From NCBI GenBank assembly GCA_963402885.1, contig OY727095.1, positions 28,587,001 through 28,651,000 of the forward strand: DNA of 64,000 nucleotides, read 5' to 3'. The notes below the pieces were generated by a model. It made no database searches and had not been told where the DNA came from. It saw nothing but the letters and a program-made list of their open reading frames with translations. This document shows positions 11,139 through 22,218 of the stretch, one piece after another. Position 1 is the stretch's first letter, and every line of letters starts with the position of its first letter. The translations under genes and the position numbers were made by a program. This stretch comes from Antedon bifida (Eukaryota > Echinodermata > Crinoidea > Comatulida > Antedonidae).

Positions 11139-12115
11139 ACACAGCGCATTTGATGCGCTAGAAATAAAAGTTTTAACATGTATATACATTTGATGCACCA
11201 TACAATGTTTAAAATGTATACATTTGATACACTAAACAACATGTTACATCAAAAACAGTATGCACTTCAAGAACCAGCCATGTTTAACATATACACAGTT
11301 GATATATAACATGTATACATTTGATGCATCAAACATGTATAGCATGTATACATTCGATGCATCAAACATGTTTACATGTATACATTCGATGCATCAAACA
11401 TGTATAACATGTATACATCTGATGCATCAAACATGTACACATTTGATGCATCAAGCAATGTTAAAATGTATACATTTTATGCATCAAACCATGTATAACA
11501 TGTATACATTTGATGCATCAAACATATAACATGTATACATCTGATGCATCAAACATGTATACATTTGATACATCAAACATGTATAACATGTATACATTTG
11601 ATGCATCAAACATGTATAACATGTGTACATCTGGTGCATCAAACATGTAAACATGTATACATTTGATGCATCAAACATGTAAACATTTGATGCATCAAAC
11701 ATGTATAACATGTATACATCTGATGCATCAAACATATATAACATGTATACATCTGATGCATCAAACATGTATACATTTGATACATCAAACATGTATACAT
11801 TTGATGCATCAAACATGTATAACATGTGTACATCTGGTGCATCAAACATGTATAATATGTGTATATTTGATGCATCAAACATGTATAACATGTGTATATT
11901 TGATGCATCAAACATGTATAACATGTGTATATTTGATGCATCAAACATGTATACATTTGATGCATCAAACAATATAATAACATTTATAACAGGTACAGTA
12001 TACATTTGATGCATAAACAAATATTAACATGTATACATTTGATGCACCAGACATGTTTAACATGTATACCACACATGTGTACAGTACTTCATGCATCTAA
12101 CAGTGTTTAACATAA
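11139..12115. repeat. Palindromic minisatellite, 24-bp core unit
   Basis: The core unit is ATGTATACATTTGATGCATC plus AAAC (24 bp), often extended by ATGTATAAC to 33 bp. It is made of two palindromes, ATGTATACAT and TTTGATGCATCAAA, so the unit is almost its own reverse complement. 24 and 33 are multiples of three and stop-free, so long frames open on both strands and spell the same words (YTFDASNM on +, YMFDASNV on -). These frames are by-products of the repeat, not evidence of a gene. Units drift at the edges: GATGCGC at the left, GATGCACCAG at the right. Confidence 0.9.
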
Positions 12116-12119
12116 CTGG

Positions 12120-12468
12120 AAATCTTCAATAACATGAGTAATATATGCTTTATTTCATATTAAACATTTAACCCTTTAAAATGGAAATGAAGACAAAAAT
12201 GTTTTAAAAATACACATAATAAAATGTTTACCTTACATAAGCCTCAACTTTAAAGAGAGTGAATTATTACATTAGTTTGAATAGTTACGTTACTCACTGG
12301 AATATAATAACAGTATTAAATACAATGTTATACAATTATTTGAATAAGACAGAAATATCAAGTGTAAAAAATACAATAAATTCCAAACAATTTTACATAC
12401 AGGCTATATATTTATCATATTTCCAGAATGTAAAATACTAATTTGAAATTGAGGCTATAACAGATTAG
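12120..12468. other. AT-rich spacer between satellite and PRPF38B 3' end
   Basis: No coding or repeat structure was recognised. A chance frame of 60 codons at 12259-12441 is AT-rich with no family resemblance. Confidence 0.5.
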
Positions 12469-12474
12469 TTTATT
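12469..12474 (-). terminator. Candidate poly(A) signal of PRPF38B
   Basis: TTTATT on the plus strand reads AATAAA on the gene strand, about 175 nt after the PRPF38B stop. Other A-rich hexamers are nearby, so the exact site is uncertain. Confidence 0.4.
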
Positions 12475-12649
12475 GATAGGCAAAACGGGTGCAGTGTTCA
12501 TGTCTTGTTTTATCACAAAATATATATCATTAGTACTATTTCTAGAACATTCTATAATGTCTATAAAGAGCTGGAATTATTGAACTTTAACCTGAACATC
12601 CTTTCAGTTACATAGACATAAAAATAAGTTTTGAAAATGCATAAATGCA

Positions 12650-15600
12650 TCACCTGTCTTGACTGCTGCTTCGTTTTAAATCTCTACTCCGGCTGCGCTC
12701 TCTTTTGTGTTTCTTACTCTTTTTGTGTTTCTTTCTTTCGCGGCTTTCACTACGATCTCGACGGCTTTTGTCTTTCCTTCTTTCTTCGTTTCGATCTTTA
12801 CTCCTACTTCGACTTCTGTGCCGCTTCTTTAACTCTTTCTCCTGCCTAGCTTTCTCACGTTGAAGAGCATCAGAAAAGTCTGGTTTACTGCGCGAGTCTT
12901 TATGCGACCTAGGTGGACTTCTGCGACGTTCCCTGCTGCGACTTCTTCTCCTTTCATTGTCTCTGTGATTTCTTTCAGGACTTCTACTTCTGCGGATATG
13001 ATCACGGCTGCGACTTCTTCGCTTTCTGACTGGACTTCTACTCCGGCGTCTCTCTCTGCTGCGGCTTCTTTTATCTCGTACATCACGACTACGGCTATGT
13101 GTTCTTTCAGGGCTCTTTGGTCGTCTGATGTCTGGTGAAGTTCTGAAAACAAAGTGTAACCGCAATTAATTTAAAGATTCAATAAATCAAAATAATTATT
13201 TCTGTAGATTGTAAAATTCTTCATTTTATTGAGTCTGTCCACAGATATAAGTTCTTACAATTTTTGAATACAAATTTACACAAAAAAAACCCAAATAAAT
13301 AAAGCTTTGGAAAACTACTGATAAACCATTTACTTAGTATACAAGTGCACTTCCTAGAAAACCAGACATTAGCGGGCTTTTGTTTTTGGGACAGTAAATA
13401 AAGGATGAATATTATTGGAACAAAATAATAATACTAATAAAACTAATTAAACTAGGCTCTTTTTGTATTTAGTACACATTCAAACCAAGGTAATGCTAAA
13501 GCTTGGTTCCCACTACGATGCAATGTAAGGTAATTTTACCAATCATGGCACAATGGACTTGTGTCATGTGAACCAATATTTAACCATAGAATTGTTTTCA
13601 AAACCCTTGAAAAAAAAAACATACCTGGAACGGTACCGGTCTCTTTCTCTTTCCTCTTGTATGTCTTCTTCCACTGGGTCTTCTTCGATTGATTGTGCTA
13701 TATTTCGTGGTGGCATTCTACGCTCAATTTCCTGGTGAAAATAATGTTTAAAGCATTATAAGGTTAAAAGCAAATCTGACTTACAAACTGGATGTGGCTA
13801 GGGAAATCTCACACACTTGATTTGGCTATGGAAATCTTACATACTGGATTATGCTATGCAAATTTCTCTAACTATTATTAGGGAAGACAACTCACACACA
13901 GTGGATTAGGCAATGCAAATCTCACGAACTGGAATTGGCTATGGAAATCTTATACTGGAATTGGCTATAGAAATCTCACATACTGGATTATGCTATGCCA
14001 ATCTCACAAATTTGATTTGGCTATGGAAATCTCACATACTGGATTAGACTACGCAAATCTGGTACTTGAATGTACATGTAATATTTTAAGACCAATAATA
14101 AAAAGAGATGAAATGTCGATCATAGGGGCTCTGGCTGCATGTCAACATTACAACATTTGTCATAGAGCTAGAGGTTGATCACATCATTGCTCTACACAAG
14201 ACATACCTTCATCACAGGTACTGGAATGCGTGGAAACAGAGTAGAGAACCAATCCTGCTTAGTGAGTAAGCAACGTAGCATTTCTCCTATTGTCATTGGT
14301 GCCCCTGTACCTGCCTTGGGATCAATCTCCTGCAAAATCAAATCAATATTCTTCATCCAACAGATATCAATGCTTTTATAATCAATAAAGCTAATAACAA
14401 AATGGACAAAATGTGCATATTTTCCTACCTAATAGAATAAAATATTGAATTCATATCTGTAGAGTAGTAACCTTTAATTCCCACGCTATCAATGTAAGCA
14501 TGGAACAATATATCATAACCCACATATTGTAAAACTATTTATAATAATTTTTATTGAGAAAAAATCTAATTGTTAGAGACCATGTAAAAATTATTCTTCT
14601 GCAGTTACTGCAGCAAGTATATTTTGTTTACTCTATTTAATGCTATTTTTAATTCTATGCTATTTTTTAATGGTACATTCATACATTATTGTAGTAAACA
14701 AAATGCAGTTACTACAGTAACTGTGGTAGAGTAATTTTGACATGATAGCTCATTGCTATGATGTAATTTTCTAAACAAATTATTATAAACCCAATATTAG
14801 GCAAATAATTCCAATTTGTTCATTAAAAGCATAAAAATAGCACTTGATAAATTATTTTATGGCTTAAATTTAGATCAAAATAACAACTAAAAAAAGTGTT
14901 GTTTGTATTGGTAGTTTAAAATTCTAAAAAATTGAGCAAAACAGCTGAAAAAACATCACGTCACATAAATCAAGGCCCATATCTTAACCCAAGTTACTGC
15001 AACCCACATCAATAATATTAAAATTCTATAATTATATTGTATTGTAATGATAGTGAGAGAGTGGCCTATCTGGTTGTATCTTAACCTCAGTGAGCGAGGA
15101 GGCCTTCATTTCATCGTGTATCGTACTGGCAATCGGCAACGAGGCTTCCAACAATGCATACCTATAAATTTACGAGACAAGAGCAATTAGTGGTAGACGT
15201 GCAGATCTCTCACTGTATTGCAAACAAATAGGGATTAAACAGGCTCCTGGCATGTTTTGAGCTTGTCAACAAAACAAATTTCCCATGTGGATCAATAAAG
15301 ATTCTGTATTATATGGACTCTGTGTAACTGACACCCACAAACTATGTACAGTGTGTCTCAATGCTGTAGTTTTAATATTTCAAATGTATTCCAGAAAATG
15401 TTAATATAACCATATTTGGCAATATACATAAAAGAACAAATACATCTAGTGAATGTATAATTATAAAAAAATCCTATAAATGTATAACTCTGTCAAAAAA
15501 ATCTAATGTTTACATGAATTTGTATTTTAAGAGAAAAGGGGTACAAGATGGAACAGTACTCACCGTACAAATTTCAGCAATAATGTTGAACCTTGTATTG

Positions 15601-17828
15601 TTCGTAACGGTATCCTCAGATGTAGGAAAGTGGGGAGGGGGTAGTATGGTGTTACCAAAAGTAGCTAAGTAACTCTAATTCTAATATTAATTATTTAGTA
15701 CATACAGTAGTACATTACAGGGCTTTATTTAAATAACTTGACTAAATCTATTTTTTAAATAGAATTTTAATAGACTACAAAAGAAACATGATTTTCTAAA
15801 TTGGTAGTGAGATATCTCACAGGACTTGATGTAGTTGCAGAATTTAGCACAACTAGATATGTATTAATTAAAACACCTATTATTACATTTTTATTATTAT
15901 TACAATTACTGTATATGTGGTTCAATTTCAATATGGCGATTCTTATATTACTGCAAATGTTAATTCAAATTTGAGTATTTAACAAAAATATAATTTACAG
16001 TATATATTGAAGGTGTCTAACCAACTGAAGCTTTGCATTTTGGTTTTTTTTATTTTATGTAAACCTATTATATTATTATATTATATATTTTTTTTATCAT
16101 TTAAAATAATAAAATAGTATTGTTTAACTAAATTTCAAATTTGTAAGAATACCTGGGTCTAAAAGGATAGGTTTACAGTAGTTTGTTTAATAATATTTTT
16201 TCCTTTTAATGTTTAATAATATTTTTTTCCTTCTAATTTTAGAATCAATTTTGTTGAATATAAATTCTAACATTATCTTCCTGACCTATTTATTGTCTGT
16301 CATTGTTCTTTCAAAATTTTAGTAAAATTACATTTCAATGGTACATACCTCTTCATCATTTAGGTAGGGTTCAAACCAGTCAAATAAATCGCTAGGTGGA
16401 GCTGTGTACCTGAAAACAAAAAAACATATTTCACTATTTAAATCATATTATTGTAAATCCAATGGCAAATTACTGAAAAAATGACAATGTTGTGCAATGG
16501 GTATCAGTGGCTGTATCTCAATGGAGATACAAATAAAATAAGAAAAAGTTAAATCAAAACAGTATCCTTTCCCCTTTATTATACTTATACTGCTTATTAT
16601 ATTGTATTTGTTAAATACAATTAATATGAGTGAATAAATTATCATCAGTTATCAACTCATATAAATCATAGGCCTGGCAGTAATATATTGTATTTAGTAC
16701 CTTTTTAAGGAGACAACTTCAGGACCTCAACCAATTTCCCCATAATAATAAAAAAAGGTTGTACCCTGAATAAGGGTTCTCTGTAGTGTTAAAACATTTA
16801 TTGTCATTAGTTCGTTTTACATGAGTGTGTGTCTCCTTAATAAAGTGAGGTGGCGGACTAGGTGGATTTAAAGTATAACGAATCCTTAGTGGCCCTGCCC
16901 GACTACATGGTATGTCAATTCTCTCTACATCTTTTACCTTAACAGAATATACCAACATAGAAAAGGAAATTTGATTTGTTAAAGTAAAGATTAATATCTG
17001 ACCTTACCGGATGAACATGAAACCTAGGCCACGGATAAAGGGAGAATCAGTGTGTGTAAGCAGTCCATTTAGTTGTTTACGTGTCAGTTTGAGTGTGTAC
17101 AGCTTAAATAGAAGACAGTAGGCTGATGACACTATACCACCACAACCAACACCTCGTACCTAAACAAATTGTATATAAAAAAATAGAATATGTTAGTCTT
17201 TCTAGGCGATCATTTTCTTTTTTTTTTTAGGGGACAATATATCTTTAATAACCTCAATAAGTGAAATTCAAATCCTCAGAAGAATAATCTTTAAAACCAT
17301 AAACTATTTATTTTAAGAAAATGTGTTAGTATTCAAAAAGGTATTTTAGTGTCGGTCTCTGTATACTACTTTACTTACCCCACCACACATACCAACTTGA
17401 CCTGCAGTTTGTCTGCTTCCCCTTTCCCATGGCTCAAGATGATCAACCTAAAGAAAACAAAAATCGGTTAATTAATATGGTATTCTTAATTCATCATGAC
17501 ATTACCATACTCATTCAGTCACTTTGAAGTACAGTATTAATCACACAACCCTTTTATTGTATGTCAGTACCAGATTCAAAGAACAACGTGGCATATAAAA
17601 ATAATGTAATTTGTAAAAAAACTGCTGATTTTCATACACAAAAAACCCCCTAAAATGAACACTACCCACCTTATAATAAATCTCATCAATAACCTCATGG
17701 TACGTTTTCAGCTTGATCAATCCATTCTTGAAGTAGGGAGACGATTGTATATTAGTCAGTACAAGACTGTTGAGGTTCATGGTGTTTTCGTTACCCCAGA
17801 AAGGCAACGTATTTCCCTTCTTCGCCAT
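12650..17828 (-). CDS. PRPF38B: PRPF38B, pre-mRNA-splicing factor 38B
   Basis: Spliceosome-associated protein of the PRP38 family, nuclear. Seven coding exons (descending): 17670-17828, 17379-17447, 17008-17159, 16349-16409, 14207-14329, 13625-13731, 12650-13142. All have GT/AG borders and compatible phases, and total 1164 nt (387 aa). The PRP38 domain covers about residues 1-190. Diagnostic segments: GNTLPFWGNENTMNLN (exon 1), TYHEVIDEIYYK (exon 1 end), EPWEKGSRQTAGQVGMCGG (exon 2), LLTHTDSPFIRGLGFMFIR (exon 3), DLFDWFEPYLNDEE (exon 4), MTIGEMLR and WFSTLFPRIPVPV (exon 5). Residues 224-387 are an RS domain with dense SRSR, SPER and RRRSRSRER blocks, ending DLKRSSSQDR. The human protein is longer (546 aa as I recall), mainly in the N-terminal extension and RS tail. 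An acceptor lies directly before the ATG, so a 5' UTR exon lies upstream. The start ATG aligns just before the conserved KxGNxLPxWGNE block. Confidence 0.95.
13500..13560. mobile_element. Partial family-2 MITE end in a PRPF38B intron
   Basis: AGCTTGGTTCCCACTACGAT preceded by TAA matches the inverted end of the 8156-8334 element (CTAGTGGGAACCAAGCT). The interior ACCAATCATGGCACAATGG is a weak match. No right end was found. Confidence 0.5.
13780..14075. repeat. Intronic tandem repeat, about 28-35 bp units
   Basis: Diverged units of the form ACTGGATTNGGCTATGGAAA followed by TCTCACAT repeat about eight times in the intron between PRPF38B exons 5 and 6. Unit lengths vary, with one interrupted unit near 13868-13895. 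There are no unique spacers, so it is not CRISPR-like. Confidence 0.7.
14575..14752. mobile_element. Foldback element in a PRPF38B intron
   Basis: Left half CATGTAAAAATTATTCTTCT then GCAGTTACTG, followed by TATTTTGTTTACT. The right half is the inverse: AGTAAACAAAATGCAGTTAC, then ACTGTGGTAGAGTAATTTTG and ACATG. A related fragment with CTGCAGTAACTGCAG and TTTGACATG lies at about 58626-58665. The target duplication was not resolved. Confidence 0.55.
15086..15161 (-). other. Orphan exon-like stretch inside a PRPF38B intron
   Basis: On the minus strand, 76 nt are bordered by an acceptor-like TTATAG and a donor-like GAG/GTTAAG. The stretch has distinctly higher GC than the intron. The second frame is open and looks protein-like: YALLEASLPIASTIHDEMKA then SSLTE. 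It lies between exons 4 and 5, where the flanking phase is 0; inclusion in that frame reads VCIVGSLVADCQYDTR then stop and would also shift frame. It could be a poison exon, or a captured exon fragment of another gene. No family recognised. Confidence 0.35.
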
Positions 17829-18339
17829 CTGTAAAATAGAAAGATGTATGTATTGTTATACTACTTTATGTGATTTTTATAACTTTTTAACAGATTTGAC
17901 CCGTTTTAAACTCATCAGAAACTACCTAGCGCCATCGGTATTCAATGTTTACGAGAAAGAGGTGCGTCGCACATTCTAGGTACTAGGCCTAATTTATAAA
18001 TATATTGCTCAAATTCCATTATTAATTATGACTTGTGTTAAAATGACACATAATTGTTGACAAATTATGTATTAAATACAGAAATAAACTTCTAAAAAAC
18101 AGAATCCTGACAGTAAACGTGTGTTTGAAAATGTTTTTATCACAATCAATAACCATGGAGGTATAACAATAGATTTATTATTATACCTCCATGCAATAAC
18201 CAAAATGTTAATATTGGGGAGATTGGATGAAAATTCAGGAGGCTCCTCCGGAGAGTAGAGGGTTGGGAGGTGATCACGTTCCAAAGTACATCATACATTA
18301 CAATATTAGTTATTACATGCCTAGCTCATCATCATACAC

Positions 18340-18495
18340 AATCAGGCCTACCTAGGCAGGCTAGAGGTCTAGCCTTCCTAGGGCCGGCATACTACTAGGC
18401 TTAGGCTAGCTACCCTAGGCCTAGTATTAAATTACTACGCTAGGCCTAGCCTAGGCCTGACTGAGCTAGCTAGCTTTTTAGTAGGCCAGCCAGCC
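18340..18495. repeat. Second TAGGCCTA-rich patch
   Basis: GGCCTA, CTAGGC and AGCCTAGGC words cluster upstream of PRPF38B exon 1, within the presumed 5' UTR intron. Same composition as the cluster at 2.7-2.96 kb. Confidence 0.5.
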
Positions 18496-18623
18496 AGACT
18501 GATGTGATCAGATTATCAACATTATTCGCTACAAATTCCTGGTGATAAATACATAAATAATGAAACAAATATTAAACAAACTAGAATGTATATATATTAT
18601 ATATTTAGAAAATACATATATAC

Positions 18624-18760
18624 CTTGTATAAAGTTCAAAATAACAAATAATACAATGATAAACTGACGAAATGTTTTCTAGGCCTAGCGCAATTCGAAC
18701 TAAATCAACATGGCGTCGCAAATGTACAGAAAGTCAGACGGCAGAGGGCGCATATCGTTT
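18624..18760 (-). promoter_or_regulatory. PRPF38B: PRPF38B promoter and 5' UTR exon candidate
   Basis: CAACATGGCGTC at 18707-18716 matches the YY1 motif (ATGGCG core) typical of housekeeping promoters. GCAGAGGGCGC at 18741-18751 resembles the CTCF core. On the minus strand a donor ACAAG/GTATAT ends at 18624, which fits a leader exon spliced to the acceptor directly before the ATG at 17828. The local GC rise supports a promoter. The exact start site is not determined. Confidence 0.45.
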
Positions 18761-21700
18761 AGCGATCGTTGTTGAAAATAGTTGCCAGAAACTGTTAAAA
18801 TGTTGTTACCAATCAAAGGTTCTATTGTAGTGTATGTTTATATTTAGGTTACTTGAGGTATATCTAAAAATGTGTTTGAACTGTAACCGTATTTAAATAA
18901 TAATAATATATTGAAGATGATATGAAGAAAAAATTATACTTTGAATAGGCATTTCACTTACGAAGAAAGAATAACAAAAAAAAAATGATTTCACTTCTAA
19001 AAGAACAAAATAAACGATTAGATAACAAAAAACCATTGTCTATTTGACTATTTTTTGCTTTGGATTTCAGTTTTTCAGGATATTTTTTTTCCATTCATTT
19101 TTTTGGTAAAATTGTAACTATTATGTTAACGCAAACATTGTCGAATTGACTGGAAGTCATTGGGTTTTTGTTAGAAAGAATTAAGCGTTTATTTTGTTTT
19201 TTTTATAAGTAAAAAAAAACACAATTGTTTTTATATTTTCTTTTCTACGGAAGTGATTAACTTTGAAATGCCCTATGATTAACCTCCAAACAAATATTTC
19301 ATAAATCGTTTTTTTTCAGGGGGAGAATATCTTTAAGAAGATCATTGCTGTTTGTAGGCCTATAGGCCAATACTTTCAATATTTATCAATAATCTATGAG
19401 GCGTGACGCCGATCGATGTGTAGAATGAAGAAATAGAAAGAAGACTGTAGATTTTGTGTGAATATAACCAGTGGCGCATCAGTGCCAAAAAAAAATGCGT
19501 TACCCAAAATAAGTGTATTCTTCCGGGCGGAATTGTTATGTGTTCGACCGGCCCCCTGGCCCCCAGCCCAATGTTGTGAATTGCGATTCCCATTTATTAT
19601 GAATGGATTCAGAAAAGGAGATTTCAATGACAGATTTTGGTTTAAGAACAGCATAAAAGGCATGGAATGCGGCTATTGAAACCGCGGGTGAATACCATCT
19701 TAAATGTGTGTGAAACTACACAAAAGATTATCGCAACAGAGGGTCAGTAACCACTATCCGATTCAACCGTATGATATGTCAATATGCTAGCTAACGTATA
19801 CAGGGACGTATTCAGTTAATCTAATGAACGTGTGAGAATTTGGAAGGGTGATTCCAACTTTGAAAACCAATTTAAATTTATACTGACAAAACGCCTTCAT
19901 AGTTCAATACTGAATTAATGTTTAATGTTTAAAGTTAACTTCCATAGTAGGCCTATAGTACCATCACAGATTATTTATAACATAAAAGAGTTAGACATTT
20001 AAAAGTAGTCAAAATATAGGGCCCATAGCAGCTAGAAAAGCGTTACAGATTATTGAAAAAAGGTTTTATATTTGACAATAATGAATAATTTTACTTAAAA
20101 TACATTTAAATTTTAAAAAATCACATTTATTATTTTCAATATGTTTTTCTTTATTGTAGGCTTAGTTCAATTTCAATCAACCATCATTTCTCTTTTGCGC
20201 AAACTTATCAAACAAATCAACGGAAGTCGTTATAGGACTTATGGGAGATTTTGGCCAAGGTGCACCTTTTCATTTCACAAAATTGTACTAAAATGATTAT
20301 TTGGTCACCAATGTTTTCTGTGTACAAGGAGTGGGGCCTAAGATCATTCCGAGTGTGTGCTTTTATAAATAATAGATACTAATAGACTCATGAAAAACGT
20401 TTGACATCTATAACCCTCGAAATCCAACACTGATGAGCATCATTACTATTATCCTTTGCTAAACATCTTTGTTAACAACATAGTCAAAATGCTAAAGTGC
20501 ATATTACACTGTGATTTTAATTAATGACTGGACACATTAGTGTGTCTTTCAATAATTGTTATTCTTCATAACTGAGCGATTCATAAATACAATTGCGATT
20601 GATTAATAATGATTGTGTTAGCAAGCTGAAAATGGCCACACCTGCTTTGTAAGCATCCAGGACCAGAAACAAAACATTCAACGCTTTCTGTGCATCATTA
20701 TCACATCAATCCGATCAATATTCTTTACACGGTCTAACAGCACACAGAAATTCAAATCATAATTATAGGCTATTTTTCATTTATGATACCGGTACCTAGC
20801 GAAGTATCCGCCAATGACTGGAGTCGCTGACAGTTGCATGTATCGATAAAGAGTCAAAGGCGATAACGCATGGGGAATTGAATGATAAAAGATGATGATT
20901 TTAAATAATTATCCGAACGATAGATACATTGATTGCTGAATAATATATCCATTTATAGCTTTAGGCATCAAATAAAATTGCCTACTTGGTTATAAAATTA
21001 CCAAACCTATTCGTTACATGAGTAAATGTAAAGGCCAACAATTGGCATATTCCGGCTTTCTATCAAGGCAAAAAACACATACTGTATAGCCACCGTATAC
21101 CATCCGGTAAACTTTATCATACAGGGTTTTCTCAATTTTGTGTTTGTGTTTTCTCGACTTGCGTAGCTCTTTTTCACACGTCTCCATAAAATATTATGTT
21201 TAAAGTGCTTCTACTTCTGATGTCCTCGACGTCGATAAATGTTATATAAATATTGTAGTATAATGTTGTGGTTAGTAATACAAATATGACTTCTGTGCTA
21301 AAGTTGAAAATGTTCCAATAAATTTATATGAGTTCATTCACATTATAGTATGCCTACCGAACTTTTACATTAAAATAAATTAGGCCTTATACATCATAAT
21401 AAATAAATTCCATTCAACTGCCTACATTTTGGTTCATTTTATTAGTTTAAAAAAAAATCCATTTAATAATAAATTTATAAGAGTCCCTTTACATTGTTGC
21501 ACCGACATTTTACATTTTTAAATTTAGGTTTATAAATAACTTCTATCAATTGTATTTGGGCTCATTTTATTAGTGCTAAACAACATCACTTTTAATATTA
21601 GTATAGCCGTAAGGTGGTTGTGCGTAATATTTTTCAATTTTATTAGCCTCGGGCGGGGGTCATTACGCTCGACTAAGGTTTCTGTGTCCATAATATACTG

Positions 21701-22020
21701 GGACGTGGTTTCTTCTCGTTTTATTCTCCCCGACTAAACACTCAACAATAGAGATTAAATCGTTAAATTTGCTTTGTTATAATTTGAGTTTACAAACAAA
21801 GAAAACACAGGGAATTTTGAAAGGAACAATGTAGTTGACAAATTACTCGAAAAGAGAGACTTATAATTTCAGTTCGGACAGGGAGGCATAAATTCTTTTA
21901 AAATTAGCAACTTGAGTTGAGGACGAAACTTTATAAACTTAACTCTCTTCTTTTGGTCTCATGTTACCAATATAACTTCAGTAGGTTCTGTTTTATCATA
22001 ATCTAAAAGGGTAAAGGTAT
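18761..22020. other. Gene desert between PRPF38B and NRARP, first part
   Basis: No gene recognised on either strand. A GC-richer patch at about 19470-19590 (CAGTGGCGCATC..., CCGGCCCCCTGGCCCCC) may be a decayed DNA transposon end. One GGGAGAATATCTTTAAG motif lies at 19320-19338. The distance to NRARP makes this a plausible home for enhancers, but none can be pinpointed by eye. Confidence 0.5.
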
Positions 22021-22218
22021 TTATATCTGGTTTTGCTTTATCATAATTTGCCTTAATCGAGTGGTTGAGTCAGCGGCATTGCAAACCATGGCTATAAAAT
22101 CGGCACAGGTTAAAGACTCCCATTGACCATACACATTTGGCTCGTCAGCACCCAGGAAAAAGTAGTAGGGGGCTACTCTAGTGTAATGGGCCATCTCAGT
22201 CCTTGTCGCTGTGGACAA
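22021..22218 (-). CDS. Unassigned exon-like ORF
   Basis: A minus-strand frame of about 65 codons with about 45% GC in a much AT-richer background. An acceptor-like TTTGTCCACAG sits at its 5' end. From the first ATG it reads MAHYTRVAPYYFFLGADEPN then VYGQWESLTCADF and ends RQIMIKQNQI before TAA. The FxxGxxEPN..GQW part faintly recalls the start of NADAR-type domains, but the expected continuation is absent. It could be a terminal exon, a processed fragment or chance. No neighbouring exon was found. Confidence 0.3.
   Translation of the reverse strand: MSTATRTEMAHYTRVAPYYFFLGADEPNVYGQWESLTCADFIAMVCNAADSTTRLRQIMIKQNQI

Noticed and set aside
11484..12020. 178-codon minus-strand frame of YMFDASN repeats as a repeat-protein gene
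   Set aside because: Opens only because the satellite unit is palindromic, a multiple of three and stop-free; there is no unique sequence or splice context, and equivalent frames exist on the other strand.
13780..14075. CRISPR-like array
   Set aside because: Repeats are diverged, contiguous, without spacers, and lie in an intron of a eukaryotic gene.
19470..19590. hAT-like transposon end (CAGTGGCGCATC and CCGGCCCCCTGGCCCCC)
   Set aside because: Resembles common hAT ends, but no matching inverted end or 8-bp duplication was found.
22021..22218. NADAR domain assignment
   Set aside because: Only the FF..EPN.GQW start is similar and the conserved continuation is missing, so it is left unassigned.
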